From NCBI RefSeq assembly GCF_014385195.1, contig NZ_JACRTG010000018.1, forward strand, positions 124,001-188,000: a DNA stretch of 64,000 nt, written 5' to 3'. The translations under genes and the position numbers were made by a program. This document shows positions 9,545 through 17,656 of this stretch, piece after piece; positions within the stretch are counted from its first letter, which is position 1; each line of letters begins with the position of its first letter. The DNA comes from Paratissierella segnis. GTDB lineage: Bacteria; Bacillota; Clostridia; Tissierellales; Tissierellaceae. Below the pieces are notes generated by a model that saw only the letters and a list, made by a program, of their open reading frames with translations, did no database searches and had not been told where the DNA came from.

Positions 9545-9787
9545 TTGATTTCTGAACTCAAAGGAGACAACAAAGTAGTTGGTACTAAACAGGTAAAAAG
9601 AGCTTTAAATTCATCTAAGGTAGAATTAGTTTATATAGCTGACGATGCAGAAAAAAGAGTAACCGATGAAATAGTTGAGCTATGTAAAAACAAACAAGTC
9701 CAAATTATCCATATTGATACTATGAGAGATTTAGGAAAGGCTTGTGGAATTGACATAAATGCAGCAGTTGCTGCTTTATTAAAATAA
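9545..9787 (+). CDS. L7Ae-family kink-turn RNA-binding protein (YbxF/RplGB type)
   Basis: This 80-residue protein belongs to the L7Ae/L30e/S12e/Gadd45 family. Bacterial YbxF/YlxQ members bind kink-turn RNAs such as that of the SAM-I riboswitch; their physiological role is not settled. The family pattern is seen in ALNSSKVELVYIADDAEKRV, ELCKNKQVQIIHI and the closing KACGIDINAAVAALL. The start is TTG at 9545 after AAAGGAGGGA. The position between rpoC and rpsL is the usual one in Firmicutes. It is 17 bases upstream of rpsL and should be co-transcribed. Confidence 0.9.
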   Translation: MISELKGDNKVVGTKQVKRALNSSKVELVYIADDAEKRVTDEIVELCKNKQVQIIHIDTMRDLGKACGIDINAAVAALLK

Positions 9788-9804
9788 AGATAGGAGGTGC
9801 CTTG

Positions 9805-10224
9805 ATGCCAACAATAAATCAGTTAATAAAAAAAGGCAGAGAAAAAGTTGTTTACAAATCGAAATCACCAGCTTTAGGAGTGAACCTTAACACTTTGAGG
9901 AAGAAAGAAACTACTGTAAATTCTCCACAAAAAAGAGGTGTATGTGTAGCTGTCAGAACAGTTACTCCAAAAAAGCCAAACTCAGCTCTTAGAAAAGTTG
10001 CTAGGGTAAGACTTACAAACGGTATAGAAGTAGCTGCATATATTCCGGGAATTGGACACAACCTACAAGAACATAGTGTTGTTCTAATTAGAGGTGGTAG
10101 GGTTAAAGATCTTCCTGGAGTTAGATACCATATTGTAAGAGGTACCTTAGATGCTGCCGGTGTAGATAAAAGACAACAGGGCAGATCAAAATACGGTGCT
10201 AAAAAACCAAAAGTTAAGAAGTAA
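9805..10224 (+). CDS. rpsL: 30S ribosomal protein S12
   Basis: S12 sits at the decoding centre and influences fidelity. The ATG at 9805 gives the standard MPTINQLI start of a 139-residue protein; a TTG one codon earlier is also in frame. The streptomycin-relevant stretch TPKKPNSALRK and the second loop RGGRVKDLPGVRYH are unchanged from the usual sensitive form. It follows AGGAGGTG and precedes rpsG by a 107-base intercistronic region that can fold (10256-10305). Confidence 0.98.
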   Translation: MPTINQLIKKGREKVVYKSKSPALGVNLNTLRKKETTVNSPQKRGVCVAVRTVTPKKPNSALRKVARVRLTNGIEVAAYIPGIGHNLQEHSVVLIRGGRVKDLPGVRYHIVRGTLDAAGVDKRQQGRSKYGAKKPKVKK

Positions 10225-10255
10225 TTGTGCTTGAAATGCTAAATTTTATTTGATA

Positions 10256-10305
10256 TAGATGCATTTTGCGCACTCACGGTTATTAACCGAGTACCAATGA
10301 ATCTA
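10256..10305 (+). promoter_or_regulatory. Structured rpsL-rpsG intercistronic RNA
   Basis: TAGATGCAT (10256-10264) pairs with ATGAATCTA (10297-10305) with one mismatch. Inside it CGGTT (10277-10281) pairs with AACCG (10285-10289) around ATT, with two further flanking pairs. In E. coli, S7 represses the str operon through the rpsL-rpsG intercistronic region; a similar role here is inference. A weak promoter-like pair, TTGAAA (10231) and TATAGA (10254), also lies here. Confidence 0.5.
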
Positions 10306-10331
10306 CTTTAATAGTTAAGGAGGGAAGTAAA

Positions 10332-10802
10332 GTGCCAAGAAAAGGACATATACCTAAAAGAGAAGTAATGCCAGATCCGATTTATAATGATTTGGTAGTA
10401 ACAAAATTGATTAACAATATTATGCTTGATGGCAAAAAAGGTATTGCTCAAAATATTGTTTATGGAGCTTTTGACTATATAAGAGAAAAAACCAATGAAG
10501 ATCCATTGGAAGTATTTTATAAAGCATTGAACAATATTATGCCTGTACTAGAAGTTAAGGCTAGACGTATTGGCGGAGCAACCTATCAGGTTCCGATTGA
10601 AGTTAGACCAGATAGAAGGGAAACCTTAGGACTTCGTTGGCTAGTAAATTATTCAAGAGCCAGAGGAGAAAAAACTATGGTTGAAAGATTAGCTAAAGAA
10701 ATAATTGACGCATCTAATGGTTTAGGTTCAAGCGTTAAGAAAAGAGAAGATACACATAAGATGGCAGAAGCTAATAAGGCTTTCGCACACTACAGATGGT
10801 AA
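10332..10802 (+). CDS. rpsG: 30S ribosomal protein S7
   Basis: S7 is a primary 16S rRNA-binding protein that nucleates the 30S head. The 156-residue product has the family length, the N-terminus MPRKGHIPKREVMPDP, and the conserved RRIGGATYQVPIEVRPDRR around residues 76-94. The start is GTG at 10332 after AAGGAGGGA. It lies between rpsL and fusA, 61 bases before the latter. Confidence 0.98.
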   Translation: MPRKGHIPKREVMPDPIYNDLVVTKLINNIMLDGKKGIAQNIVYGAFDYIREKTNEDPLEVFYKALNNIMPVLEVKARRIGGATYQVPIEVRPDRRETLGLRWLVNYSRARGEKTMVERLAKEIIDASNGLGSSVKKREDTHKMAEANKAFAHYRW

Positions 10803-10863
10803 TTAAATATTCATTTTTATGTGTGGAGGGGGACTTAGATACAATAAGTAAGGAGGAAAAATT

Positions 10864-12933
10864 GTGCCAAGACAAGTTTCATTAGAGAAAATACGAAATA
10901 TAGGCATAATGGCTCATATTGATGCAGGAAAGACAACCACCACAGAGAGAATTTTGTTTTATACTGGTAAAATACACAAATTAGGCGAAACCCATGAAGG
11001 GGCAGCCCAAATGGACTGGATGGAGCAAGAGCAAGAAAGAGGTATAACAATCACTTCTGCTGCTACAACTTGTATGTGGAAAAATCATAGAATTAACATT
11101 ATAGATACACCAGGGCACGTGGATTTCACAGTAGAAGTTGAGAGATCTTTAAGAGTTCTTGACGGAGCTGTAGCTGTTTTCTGTGCTAAAGGAGGAGTTG
11201 AACCTCAATCCGAGACCGTTTGGAGACAAGCTGATAAATATCATGTTCCACGTTTAGCTTTTGTTAATAAGATGGACATTGTTGGTGCAGATTTCTTTAG
11301 AACAATTGAAATGATTAGGACTAGACTTAAAGCCAATCCAATCCCTGTGCAATTACCTATAGGTAAAGAAGATTCTTTCCGAGGGATTGTTGATTTGATT
11401 AATATGAAAGCCGAAGTTTATAAAGACGACTTAGGAGAAAAAATTGAAATAACTGATATACCAAAAGAATTAGAACAATTAGCTTTGGAACATAGAGAAA
11501 AGTTAATTGAGGAAATATCAGAGCATGATGAAGAATTAATGATGAAATATCTAGAAGGTGAAGAGTTAACAACTGATGAAATAATTAGAGGTATAAGAAC
11601 TGCTTGTATTAAAGCAAAAGTTGTACCGGTCTTATGTGGCTCTTCTTATAAAAACAAAGGAGTTCAGCCGTTGTTGGATGCGATTATTGATTATTTGCCT
11701 TCGCCATTAGATATTCCGCCCGTTATTGGGATTGGTCTAGACTCTGAAGAGGAAGAAGAACGACATTCATCGGATGATGAGCCGTTTTCAGCATTAGCTT
11801 TCAAAATAGTTACAGACCCTTATGTTGGGAAACTTGCATATTTTAGAGTATATTCTGGAACATTAAAGTCAGGAAGTTATATTCTAAATCCTATAAAGAG
11901 GAAAAAAGAAAGAATTGGTAGAATTCTATTAATGCATGCTAACAAGAGGGAAGAAGTTGAAGAAGCTTATGCAGGAGATATTGCAGCTGCAGTAGGACTT
12001 AAAGATACAAGTACAGGAGATACACTATGTGCTGAAGATAAACCTATAGTTTTAGAAACTATGGAATTTCCGGAACCTGTAATTCATGTTGCAATAGAAC
12101 CAAAAACAAAAGCAAGTCAAGACAAAATGACAACTGCACTTGCTAAACTTTCAGAAGAAGACCCAACATTTAGGACATATACTGATGTGGAAACGGGTCA
12201 AACAATAATCGCAGGGATGGGTGAACTTCACCTTGAAATTATCGTTGATAGGCTTCTAAGAGAATTCAAAGTTGAAGCAAATGTAGGCAGCCCACAGGTA
12301 GCATATAAAGAATCAATTACGGATAAAGCTGAAGCAGAAGCAAAATATGTAAGACAATCCGGTGGACGTGGGCAGTATGGTCATGTTAAGTTGAGAATAG
12401 AGCCTCAAGAATCCGGTGGAGGTTACGAATTTGTCAATGCTATAGTTGGCGGTGCAATTCCAAAAGAATACATCGGAGCTGTAGATCGTGGAATTCAAGA
12501 TGCTCTCCAAGCAGGTATACTCGGTGGTTATCCGGTATTAGATGTTAAAGTAACTCTATTTGACGGATCTTATCATGAGGTAGACTCTTCGGAAATGGCA
12601 TTTAAAATTGCAGGTTCAATGGCTGTTAGGGATGCTATTAGAAGAGCAAATCCGGTGCTATTAGAACCTGTGATGAAAGTTGAAGTTATTATACCTGAAG
12701 AATATATGGGAGATGTAATTGGAGATATCAACTCAAGAAGAGGAAGGATTGATGGAATGGAATTGAGAAGCGGAGCACAAGTTGTGGATGCTTTAGTTCC
12801 TTTAGCAGAGATGTTTGGCTATGCAACCGACCTTCGTTCAAATACCCAAGGCAGAGGGGTATATTCCATGCAATTTAATCATTATGAACCAGTGCCTAAA
12901 GCAATTGCGGAAAAGGTAATTGGAAATAAATAG
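10864..12933 (+). CDS. fusA: Translation elongation factor G
   Basis: EF-G is the GTPase that drives ribosomal translocation. The 689-residue protein shows the G motifs AHIDAGKTT (G1), DTPGHVDF (G3) and NKMD (G4), then domains II-V, ending in the C-terminal RGVYSMQFNHYEPVP pattern. The start is GTG at 10864 after AAGGAGGAA. It is 23 bases upstream of tuf, as in the usual str operon. Confidence 0.98.
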   Translation: MPRQVSLEKIRNIGIMAHIDAGKTTTTERILFYTGKIHKLGETHEGAAQMDWMEQEQERGITITSAATTCMWKNHRINIIDTPGHVDFTVEVERSLRVLDGAVAVFCAKGGVEPQSETVWRQADKYHVPRLAFVNKMDIVGADFFRTIEMIRTRLKANPIPVQLPIGKEDSFRGIVDLINMKAEVYKDDLGEKIEITDIPKELEQLALEHREKLIEEISEHDEELMMKYLEGEELTTDEIIRGIRTACIKAKVVPVLCGSSYKNKGVQPLLDAIIDYLPSPLDIPPVIGIGLDSEEEEERHSSDDEPFSALAFKIVTDPYVGKLAYFRVYSGTLKSGSYILNPIKRKKERIGRILLMHANKREEVEEAYAGDIAAAVGLKDTSTGDTLCAEDKPIVLETMEFPEPVIHVAIEPKTKASQDKMTTALAKLSEEDPTFRTYTDVETGQTIIAGMGELHLEIIVDRLLREFKVEANVGSPQVAYKESITDKAEAEAKYVRQSGGRGQYGHVKLRIEPQESGGGYEFVNAIVGGAIPKEYIGAVDRGIQDALQAGILGGYPVLDVKVTLFDGSYHEVDSSEMAFKIAGSMAVRDAIRRANPVLLEPVMKVEVIIPEEYMGDVIGDINSRRGRIDGMELRSGAQVVDALVPLAEMFGYATDLRSNTQGRGVYSMQFNHYEPVPKAIAEKVIGNK

Positions 12934-12956
12934 TCTTTTTTAAGGAGGATATAAAG

Positions 12957-14150
12957 ATGGGAAAAGCAAAATTTGAAAGAACTAAACCTCATGTAAACAT
13001 AGGAACCATAGGACACGTAGACCATGGTAAGACAACACTTACAGCAGCAATCACATTGGTATTGAACAAGAGATTTGGAACAGGTGAATTTATAGACTAT
13101 GCACATATAGACAAAGCACCTGAAGAAAGAGAAAGAGGAATAACAATATCCACATCTCACGTAGAATATGAAACAGCAAAACGTCACTATGCACACGTAG
13201 ACTGTCCGGGACATGCTGACTATGTAAAGAACATGATAACAGGAGCAGCACAAATGGATGGAGCAATCCTAGTAGTATCAGCAGCAGACGGACCAATGCC
13301 GCAAACAAGAGAACATATTCTATTATCAAGAAACGTAGGAGTACCAAAGATAGTAGTATTCTTAAACAAAGAAGATCAAGTAGATGACCCAGAATTAATT
13401 GAACTAGTAGAAATGGAAGTAAGAGAACTGCTATCAGAATATGACTTTGACGGAGACAATACACCAATCGTAGTAGGATCAGCATTAAAAGCATTAGAAG
13501 ATCCAGACGGACCATGGGGAGACAAAATAGTAGAACTAATGGACGAAGTAGACGAATATATACCGGAACCAAAAAGAGACACAGACAAACCGTTCCTAAT
13601 GCCAGTAGAAGACGTATTTTCAATCACAGGAAGAGGAACAGTAGCAACAGGAAGAGTAGAAAGAGGAGTAGTAAAATCAGGAGATTCGGTAGAAATCGTA
13701 GGATTAGCCGACGAAGCAAGAACAGTAGTAATAACAGGAGTAGAAATGTTTAGGAAACTCCTAGACGAAGCGCAAGCAGGAGACAACATAGGAGTATTGC
13801 TAAGAGGAGTACAAAGGAATGAAATAGAAAGAGGTCAAGTATTAGCGAAACCGAAATCAATCCACCCTCATACAAAATACGAAGCAGAAGTATATGTACT
13901 AACAAAAGAAGAGGGAGGAAGACATACACCATTCTTTAACGGTTATAGACCACAATTCTATTTTAGAACAACCGACGTAACAGGAGACATAAGATTAGAA
14001 GAAGGCGTAGAGATGGTAATGCCGGGAGATAATGCAAAATTTACTATAGAACTGATCACACCGATAGCAATAGAAGAAGGCTTAAGGTTTTCAATACGAG
14101 AAGGTGGAAGGACAGTAGGATCAGGAGTAGTAACAAAGATAATTGAATAA
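12957..14150 (+). CDS. tuf: Translation elongation factor Tu
   Basis: EF-Tu delivers aminoacyl-tRNA to the ribosome. The 397-residue protein has GHVDHGKTT, DCPGHADY and an NKED form of the NKxD motif, and ends in GGRTVGSGVVTKIIE. Its codon use is unlike that of its neighbours: past the first part, Val, Gly, Thr, Ala and Ile are written almost entirely with A-ending codons (GTA, GGA, ACA, GCA, ATA). That skew also creates several long but false frames in other phases. It ends the operon with a strong terminator. Confidence 0.98.
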   Translation: MGKAKFERTKPHVNIGTIGHVDHGKTTLTAAITLVLNKRFGTGEFIDYAHIDKAPEERERGITISTSHVEYETAKRHYAHVDCPGHADYVKNMITGAAQMDGAILVVSAADGPMPQTREHILLSRNVGVPKIVVFLNKEDQVDDPELIELVEMEVRELLSEYDFDGDNTPIVVGSALKALEDPDGPWGDKIVELMDEVDEYIPEPKRDTDKPFLMPVEDVFSITGRGTVATGRVERGVVKSGDSVEIVGLADEARTVVITGVEMFRKLLDEAQAGDNIGVLLRGVQRNEIERGQVLAKPKSIHPHTKYEAEVYVLTKEEGGRHTPFFNGYRPQFYFRTTDVTGDIRLEEGVEMVMPGDNAKFTIELITPIAIEEGLRFSIREGGRTVGSGVVTKIIE

Positions 14151-14151
14151 G

Positions 14152-14179
14152 AAAGGGGAGGGGGACCTCCTTTTTTTTA
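14152..14179 (+). terminator. Intrinsic terminator after tuf
   Basis: GGAGG pairs with CCTCC around GGGA, extended by G-T and A-T pairs on either side, and followed by a run of eight T residues. Confidence 0.9.
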
Positions 14180-14181
14180 TC

Positions 14182-14526
14182 AATTCACAATTGAAAAGAC
14201 AGTGAAGAGTTAAGAACTAAGAGTGAAGAGTTGAAAAACAAAAAAAGATAAGTAATAGGTAATAGGTAAAAGGTAAAAACATAGTGAATAACTAACAGTG
14301 AATAGCGAATAACACCGAAGGTGTCATTCTGAACGCTAGAGAAGAATCCCATAGTATTTTAGAATATCAATAATAGAGATCTTTAGATTTGCTCGGTAGA
14401 GATCTTTCAATTTATGCTCAGGTACCATAGGATGACAATAGCAGTGATTATTCTGCATAAGATGGATCATAGATCTTAGCTCTCATCGTTTTTTAATTGT
14501 GAACTGTGAACTGTGAACTGTGAATT
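14182..14526. repeat. MITE-like intergenic element, long copy
   Basis: The element starts with AATTCACAATT (14182-14192), three bases after the tuf terminator. It ends with tandem heptads AATTGTG and three AACTGTG, then AATT (14495-14526), which are inverted relative to the left end. The interior holds short A-rich tandem words (GTGAAGAGTT, AATAGGTA, GTGAATA). A second, nested element lies at 14322-14437. No reading frame of note is present. A shorter copy with the same ends lies at 29530-29664. Confidence 0.65.
14322..14437. repeat. Nested palindromic dispersed repeat (TGTCATTCTGA type)
   Basis: It is bounded by TGTCATTC (14322-14329) and GGATGACA (14430-14437), inverted ends differing at one base. 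The left part continues GAACGCTAGAGAAGAATC, a word found in a repeat type I recall from many clostridial genomes. AGAGATCTTT occurs twice inside it. No coding capacity is visible. Confidence 0.55.
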
Positions 14527-14553
14527 ACTTAAATAATTTTCAATTATTTAAGT
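14527..14553. repeat. 12-base inverted repeat next to the MITE-like element
   Basis: ACTTAAATAATT, a three-base loop TTC, then AATTATTTAAGT. It directly abuts the right end of the repeat element and lies just before the S10 operon promoter. Confidence 0.6.
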
Positions 14554-14561
14554 AAAAAAGC

Positions 14562-14590
14562 TTGTATTTTAAAATTGTTTAGTGTAAACT
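14562..14590 (+). promoter_or_regulatory. Probable promoter of the S10-spc-alpha operon
   Basis: TTGTAT (14562-14567), a 17-base spacer, TAAACT (14585-14590). Overlapping alternatives exist, for example TTGTTT (14575) with TGTAAT (14598). It precedes a structured leader of more than 200 bases. Confidence 0.5.
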
Positions 14591-14608
14591 ATACTAGTGT
14601 AATTTACG

Positions 14609-14820
14609 ACATGCGATGAAGCAAAAGGTGGCCTCGTAATTAAGGCTTGTTTATCGGATTGAGTGCGAGGGGAATTTTTGCGGAGAATGTCCGATTTAAA
14701 ATCGGGCGGCTAAGACTCATGTATTTTTCTTTTAAAAAAAATACAACACACCCGGATGGGTGTATCGGCGTCTATAGTCGCATGTATTTAGTAGGAATAA
14801 AGCATGCGATAGAAGGAGGG
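14609..14820 (+). promoter_or_regulatory. Long structured leader of the rpsJ operon with alternative helices
   Basis: ACATGCGA (14609-14616) and TCGCATGT (14778-14785) can close a large domain. Inside it are CCTCGTA/TGCGAGG, CCGATT/AATCGG, a GTATTTTT...ATAC stem and ACACCC/GGGTGT. The same TCGCATG (14778-14784) can instead pair with CATGCGA at 14803-14809, which ends four bases before the AAGGAGGG ribosome binding site (14813-14820). The two pairings exclude each other. In several bacteria the S10 operon is controlled by L4 binding to its leader; which ligand acts here is unknown. Confidence 0.65.
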
Positions 14821-14826
14821 AATTAT

Positions 14827-15141
14827 ATGTCAAACAAGAAACAAAAAATAAGAATCAGGTTGAAGGCTTATGATCATGAATTGCTGGATGCATCAGCTCA
14901 AAGAATTGTTGAAACTGCAAAAAGAACAGGCGCGACTGTTTCAGGTCCGGTTCCACTACCTACAGAGAAGGAAGTTATAACTATACTGAGAGCAGTTCAT
15001 AAATACAAAGACTCTAGAGAACAATTCGAACAAAGAACTCATAAAAGATTAATCGACATTCTCAATCCAAATCAAAAGACTGTAGATTCATTAATGAAAT
15101 TGAATTTACCGGCAGGCGTAGATATAGAGATAAAGTCATAA
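14827..15141 (+). CDS. rpsJ: 30S ribosomal protein S10
   Basis: S10 is part of the 30S head and, as NusE, also a transcription antitermination factor. The ATG at 14827 follows AAGGAGGG by six bases and gives MSNKKQKIRIRLKAYDHELLD, the family start, for 104 residues. A longer in-frame extension upstream runs through the structured leader and is rejected. It opens the long S10-spc-alpha operon. Confidence 0.98.
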   Translation: MSNKKQKIRIRLKAYDHELLDASAQRIVETAKRTGATVSGPVPLPTEKEVITILRAVHKYKDSREQFEQRTHKRLIDILNPNQKTVDSLMKLNLPAGVDIEIKS

Positions 15142-15196
15142 TTACTTTATATGATTACCGAGGGTAATCCGCTGTAAAATAATAGGAGGTGCAACG

Positions 15197-15823
15197 ATGA
15201 AGAATATGTTAGGAATAAAGATAGGAATGACTCAAATCTTTACCGAAGATGGAACGGTGATTCCTGTATCTGTAGTAGAATCAGGGCCATTATATGTTGT
15301 GCAAAAGAAAACTATAGATAAAGACGGCTATAATGCAATACAAGTAGGGTTTACTGATGTTAAGGCAATCAGAGTAAATAAACCTAAAAAAGGACACTTT
15401 GATAAGTCTAATGTTGGATATAAAAAATTCTTAAGAGAAATCCGTGTAGATAATATAGATGATTTCCAAATAGGTCAAGAAATCAAAGCTGACGTATTTG
15501 CTGAAGGAGATATGGTAGACGTTACCGGTACTTCAAAGGGCAAAGGTACAGCCGGCGTTGTAAAGAGACATGGGTTTGGTAGAGGCAGGATGTCTCATGG
15601 ATCTAAATTCCACAGGAGACCAGGTGGATTATCAGCAGGAACATATCCGGGAAGAGTATTTAAAGGGCACAGAATGATGGGAAGAATGGGTAATGAAAGA
15701 GTTACAGTTCAAAACTTACAAGTTGTTCGTGTAGATGCAGATAAGAATTTACTTCTAATTAAAGGCGCTATTCCGGGACCTAAAAAAGGGCTTGTATCTA
15801 TAAAAGCTACAGTTAAAAAGTAA
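15197..15823 (+). CDS. rplC: 50S ribosomal protein L3
   Basis: L3 is an early 23S rRNA-binding protein whose central loop reaches toward the peptidyl transferase centre. The 208-residue product starts MKNMLGIKIGMTQIF and carries the RRPGGLSAGTYPGRVFKGHRMMGRMGNERVT stretch around residues 140-170. It has a clear AGGAGGTG site and is followed 27 bases on by rplD. Confidence 0.98.
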   Translation: MKNMLGIKIGMTQIFTEDGTVIPVSVVESGPLYVVQKKTIDKDGYNAIQVGFTDVKAIRVNKPKKGHFDKSNVGYKKFLREIRVDNIDDFQIGQEIKADVFAEGDMVDVTGTSKGKGTAGVVKRHGFGRGRMSHGSKFHRRPGGLSAGTYPGRVFKGHRMMGRMGNERVTVQNLQVVRVDADKNLLLIKGAIPGPKKGLVSIKATVKK

Positions 15824-15850
15824 TAATACCTACAGAAGGGAGGATTAAAA

Positions 15851-16474
15851 ATGCCTAAAGTAAATGTTTATAACATGTTAGGGGAACAAGTTGAAGAAAT
15901 TGAATTAAGTGAAAATGTGTTTGGCGTTGAAATAAACGAACATGTAGTGTATGAAGTTGTTAAAAACCAACTTGCAAATAAAAGGCAAGGAACACAATCT
16001 GCTAAAACCAGAGCCGAAGTAAAAGGTGGAGGAAGAAAACCTTGGAGACAAAAAGGTACAGGTAGAGCTCGTCAAGGAAGTATAAATTCTCCTCAATGGA
16101 CGGGTGGAGGAGTTGCCTTTGCGCCAAAGCCAAGGGATTATAGCTATCGCGTGCCTAAAAAGGTAAGGAGACTTGCTATGAAATCCGCACTAACTTCGAA
16201 GGTTCAAGAAAACGAAATAATCGTTGTTGATGAATTGAAATTTGATGCTCCTAAAACTAAAGAGATGGTTAAAGTATTGAATAAGCTAAATGCTGATAAA
16301 AAGGCTCTTATAGTTTTGGATGCTAAAGATGTGAATGTAATAAAATCAGCAAGTAATATTCCAAATGTACAAACAACTCTTGTTAATACATTGAATGTAT
16401 ATGATATATTAAAATACAATTCATTTATAATCACTAAAGATGCAGTAAGAAAAGTGGAGGAGGTGTATGCATAA
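15851..16474 (+). CDS. rplD: 50S ribosomal protein L4
   Basis: L4 lines the nascent-peptide exit tunnel. The 207-residue protein shows the tunnel-loop region EVKGGGRKPWRQKGTGRARQGSINSPQWTGGG at about residues 55-85 with no insertions or deletions of the kind linked to macrolide resistance. In some bacteria L4 represses its own operon through the rpsJ leader. Its TAA shares one base with the rplW start codon (TAATG). Confidence 0.98.
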   Translation: MPKVNVYNMLGEQVEEIELSENVFGVEINEHVVYEVVKNQLANKRQGTQSAKTRAEVKGGGRKPWRQKGTGRARQGSINSPQWTGGGVAFAPKPRDYSYRVPKKVRRLAMKSALTSKVQENEIIVVDELKFDAPKTKEMVKVLNKLNADKKALIVLDAKDVNVIKSASNIPNVQTTLVNTLNVYDILKYNSFIITKDAVRKVEEVYA

Positions 16475-16767
16475 TGCGTATTCCGCACGATATTATCATT
16501 AAACCGATAATTACTGAAAAAAGTATGGAAGATATGGAATCGGGCAAATATACTTTTGCTGTTGATAAAAGAGCGAATAAATCTGAAATAAAAAGAGCTA
16601 TAGAAAGTATATTTGGAGTTAAGGTAGATAAGGTAAATACAATGAATATGCTTGGTAAAGTAAAAAGGCAAGGAATGAACAGCGGAAGAAGACCAAGCTG
16701 GAAGAAGGCCATTGTAAAATTAACAGAGGATTCTAAAAGGATTGAATTCTTTGAAGGAATGCAATAA
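16474..16767 (+). CDS. rplW: 50S ribosomal protein L23
   Basis: L23 sits at the tunnel exit and is a docking point for trigger factor and SRP. The 97-residue protein begins MRIPHDIIIKPIITEKS, with YTFAVDKRANKSEIKRAIESIFGVKV at residues 27-52. The ATG overlaps the rplD stop codon by one base, so translation of the two is probably coupled. Confidence 0.98.
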   Translation: MRIPHDIIIKPIITEKSMEDMESGKYTFAVDKRANKSEIKRAIESIFGVKVDKVNTMNMLGKVKRQGMNSGRRPSWKKAIVKLTEDSKRIEFFEGMQ

Positions 16768-16793
16768 AAAGCATCATAGAAGGAGGGAAAATA

Positions 16794-17627
16794 ATGAGCG
16801 TTAGAAAATTTAGACCTACTTCCCCTGCCCTAAGACAGATGACGGTTTCAACATTTGAAGAAATAACAAAAACTGAACCCGAGAAGTCTCTATTAGTTAA
16901 TTTAAACAGAAGTGGAGGAAGAAACTCTCAAGGGAGAATAACTATACGTCATAGAGGTGGCGGAGCTAAGAGGAAATATAGGATTATAGATTTTAAAAGA
17001 GATAAAGACGGTATTCCTGGTCGAGTTGCAGCTATTGAATATGATCCAAATAGAACTGCAAATATTGCACTTATATTCTATGCAGACGGTGAAAAAAGAT
17101 ATATTCTTGCACCAAACGGAATTAAAGTTGGAGATGTTATTGAATCAGGCGAAAATGCTGATATTAAAATAGGGAACACTTTAAAATTAAAAGACATCCC
17201 GGTTGGAACTACAGTTCATAATATTGAATTAAAACCTGGAAAAGGTGCTCAATTAGTTAGATCAGCCGGAGCTGAAGCACAACTTATGGCTAAAGAAGGT
17301 AAATTTGCACAGCTTAGACTTCCTTCAGGGGAATTCAGGCTTATAAGCGTAGAGTGCCGTGCAACGATAGGCCAAGTTGGAAACATTACACATGAGAATA
17401 TAACTATAGGTAAGGCTGGAAGAACAAGACATATGGGAATTAGACCTACTGTTAGAGGTAGTGCAATGAACCCTGTAGACCATCCACACGGAGGTGGAGA
17501 AGGTAGAGCCCCTGTTGGTATGCCTGCACCATTAACTCCATGGGGGAAACCGGCTTTGGGACTTAAGACTAGGAAGAAGAATAAAAAATCTGATAAATAT
17601 ATCGTAAGAAGAAGGACTAAGAACTAA
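16794..17627 (+). CDS. rplB: 50S ribosomal protein L2
   Basis: L2 is needed for subunit association and peptidyl transferase function. The 277-residue product has the usual length and the signature GSAMNPVDHPHGGGEGRAPVG near residues 222-242, including the His in HPHGGGEG that is important for activity. It is preceded by AAGGAGGGAA and followed by rpsS. Confidence 0.98.
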   Translation: MSVRKFRPTSPALRQMTVSTFEEITKTEPEKSLLVNLNRSGGRNSQGRITIRHRGGGAKRKYRIIDFKRDKDGIPGRVAAIEYDPNRTANIALIFYADGEKRYILAPNGIKVGDVIESGENADIKIGNTLKLKDIPVGTTVHNIELKPGKGAQLVRSAGAEAQLMAKEGKFAQLRLPSGEFRLISVECRATIGQVGNITHENITIGKAGRTRHMGIRPTVRGSAMNPVDHPHGGGEGRAPVGMPAPLTPWGKPALGLKTRKKNKKSDKYIVRRRTKN

Positions 17628-17656
17628 TAATTTAAAGCCTGAAGGAGGGAAAAATT

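Noticed and set aside
13090..13789. Long open frames on both strands inside tuf
   Set aside because: They come from the A-ending codon bias of tuf, are rich in Leu, Ser or Arg, lack ribosome binding sites and lie wholly within a certain gene.
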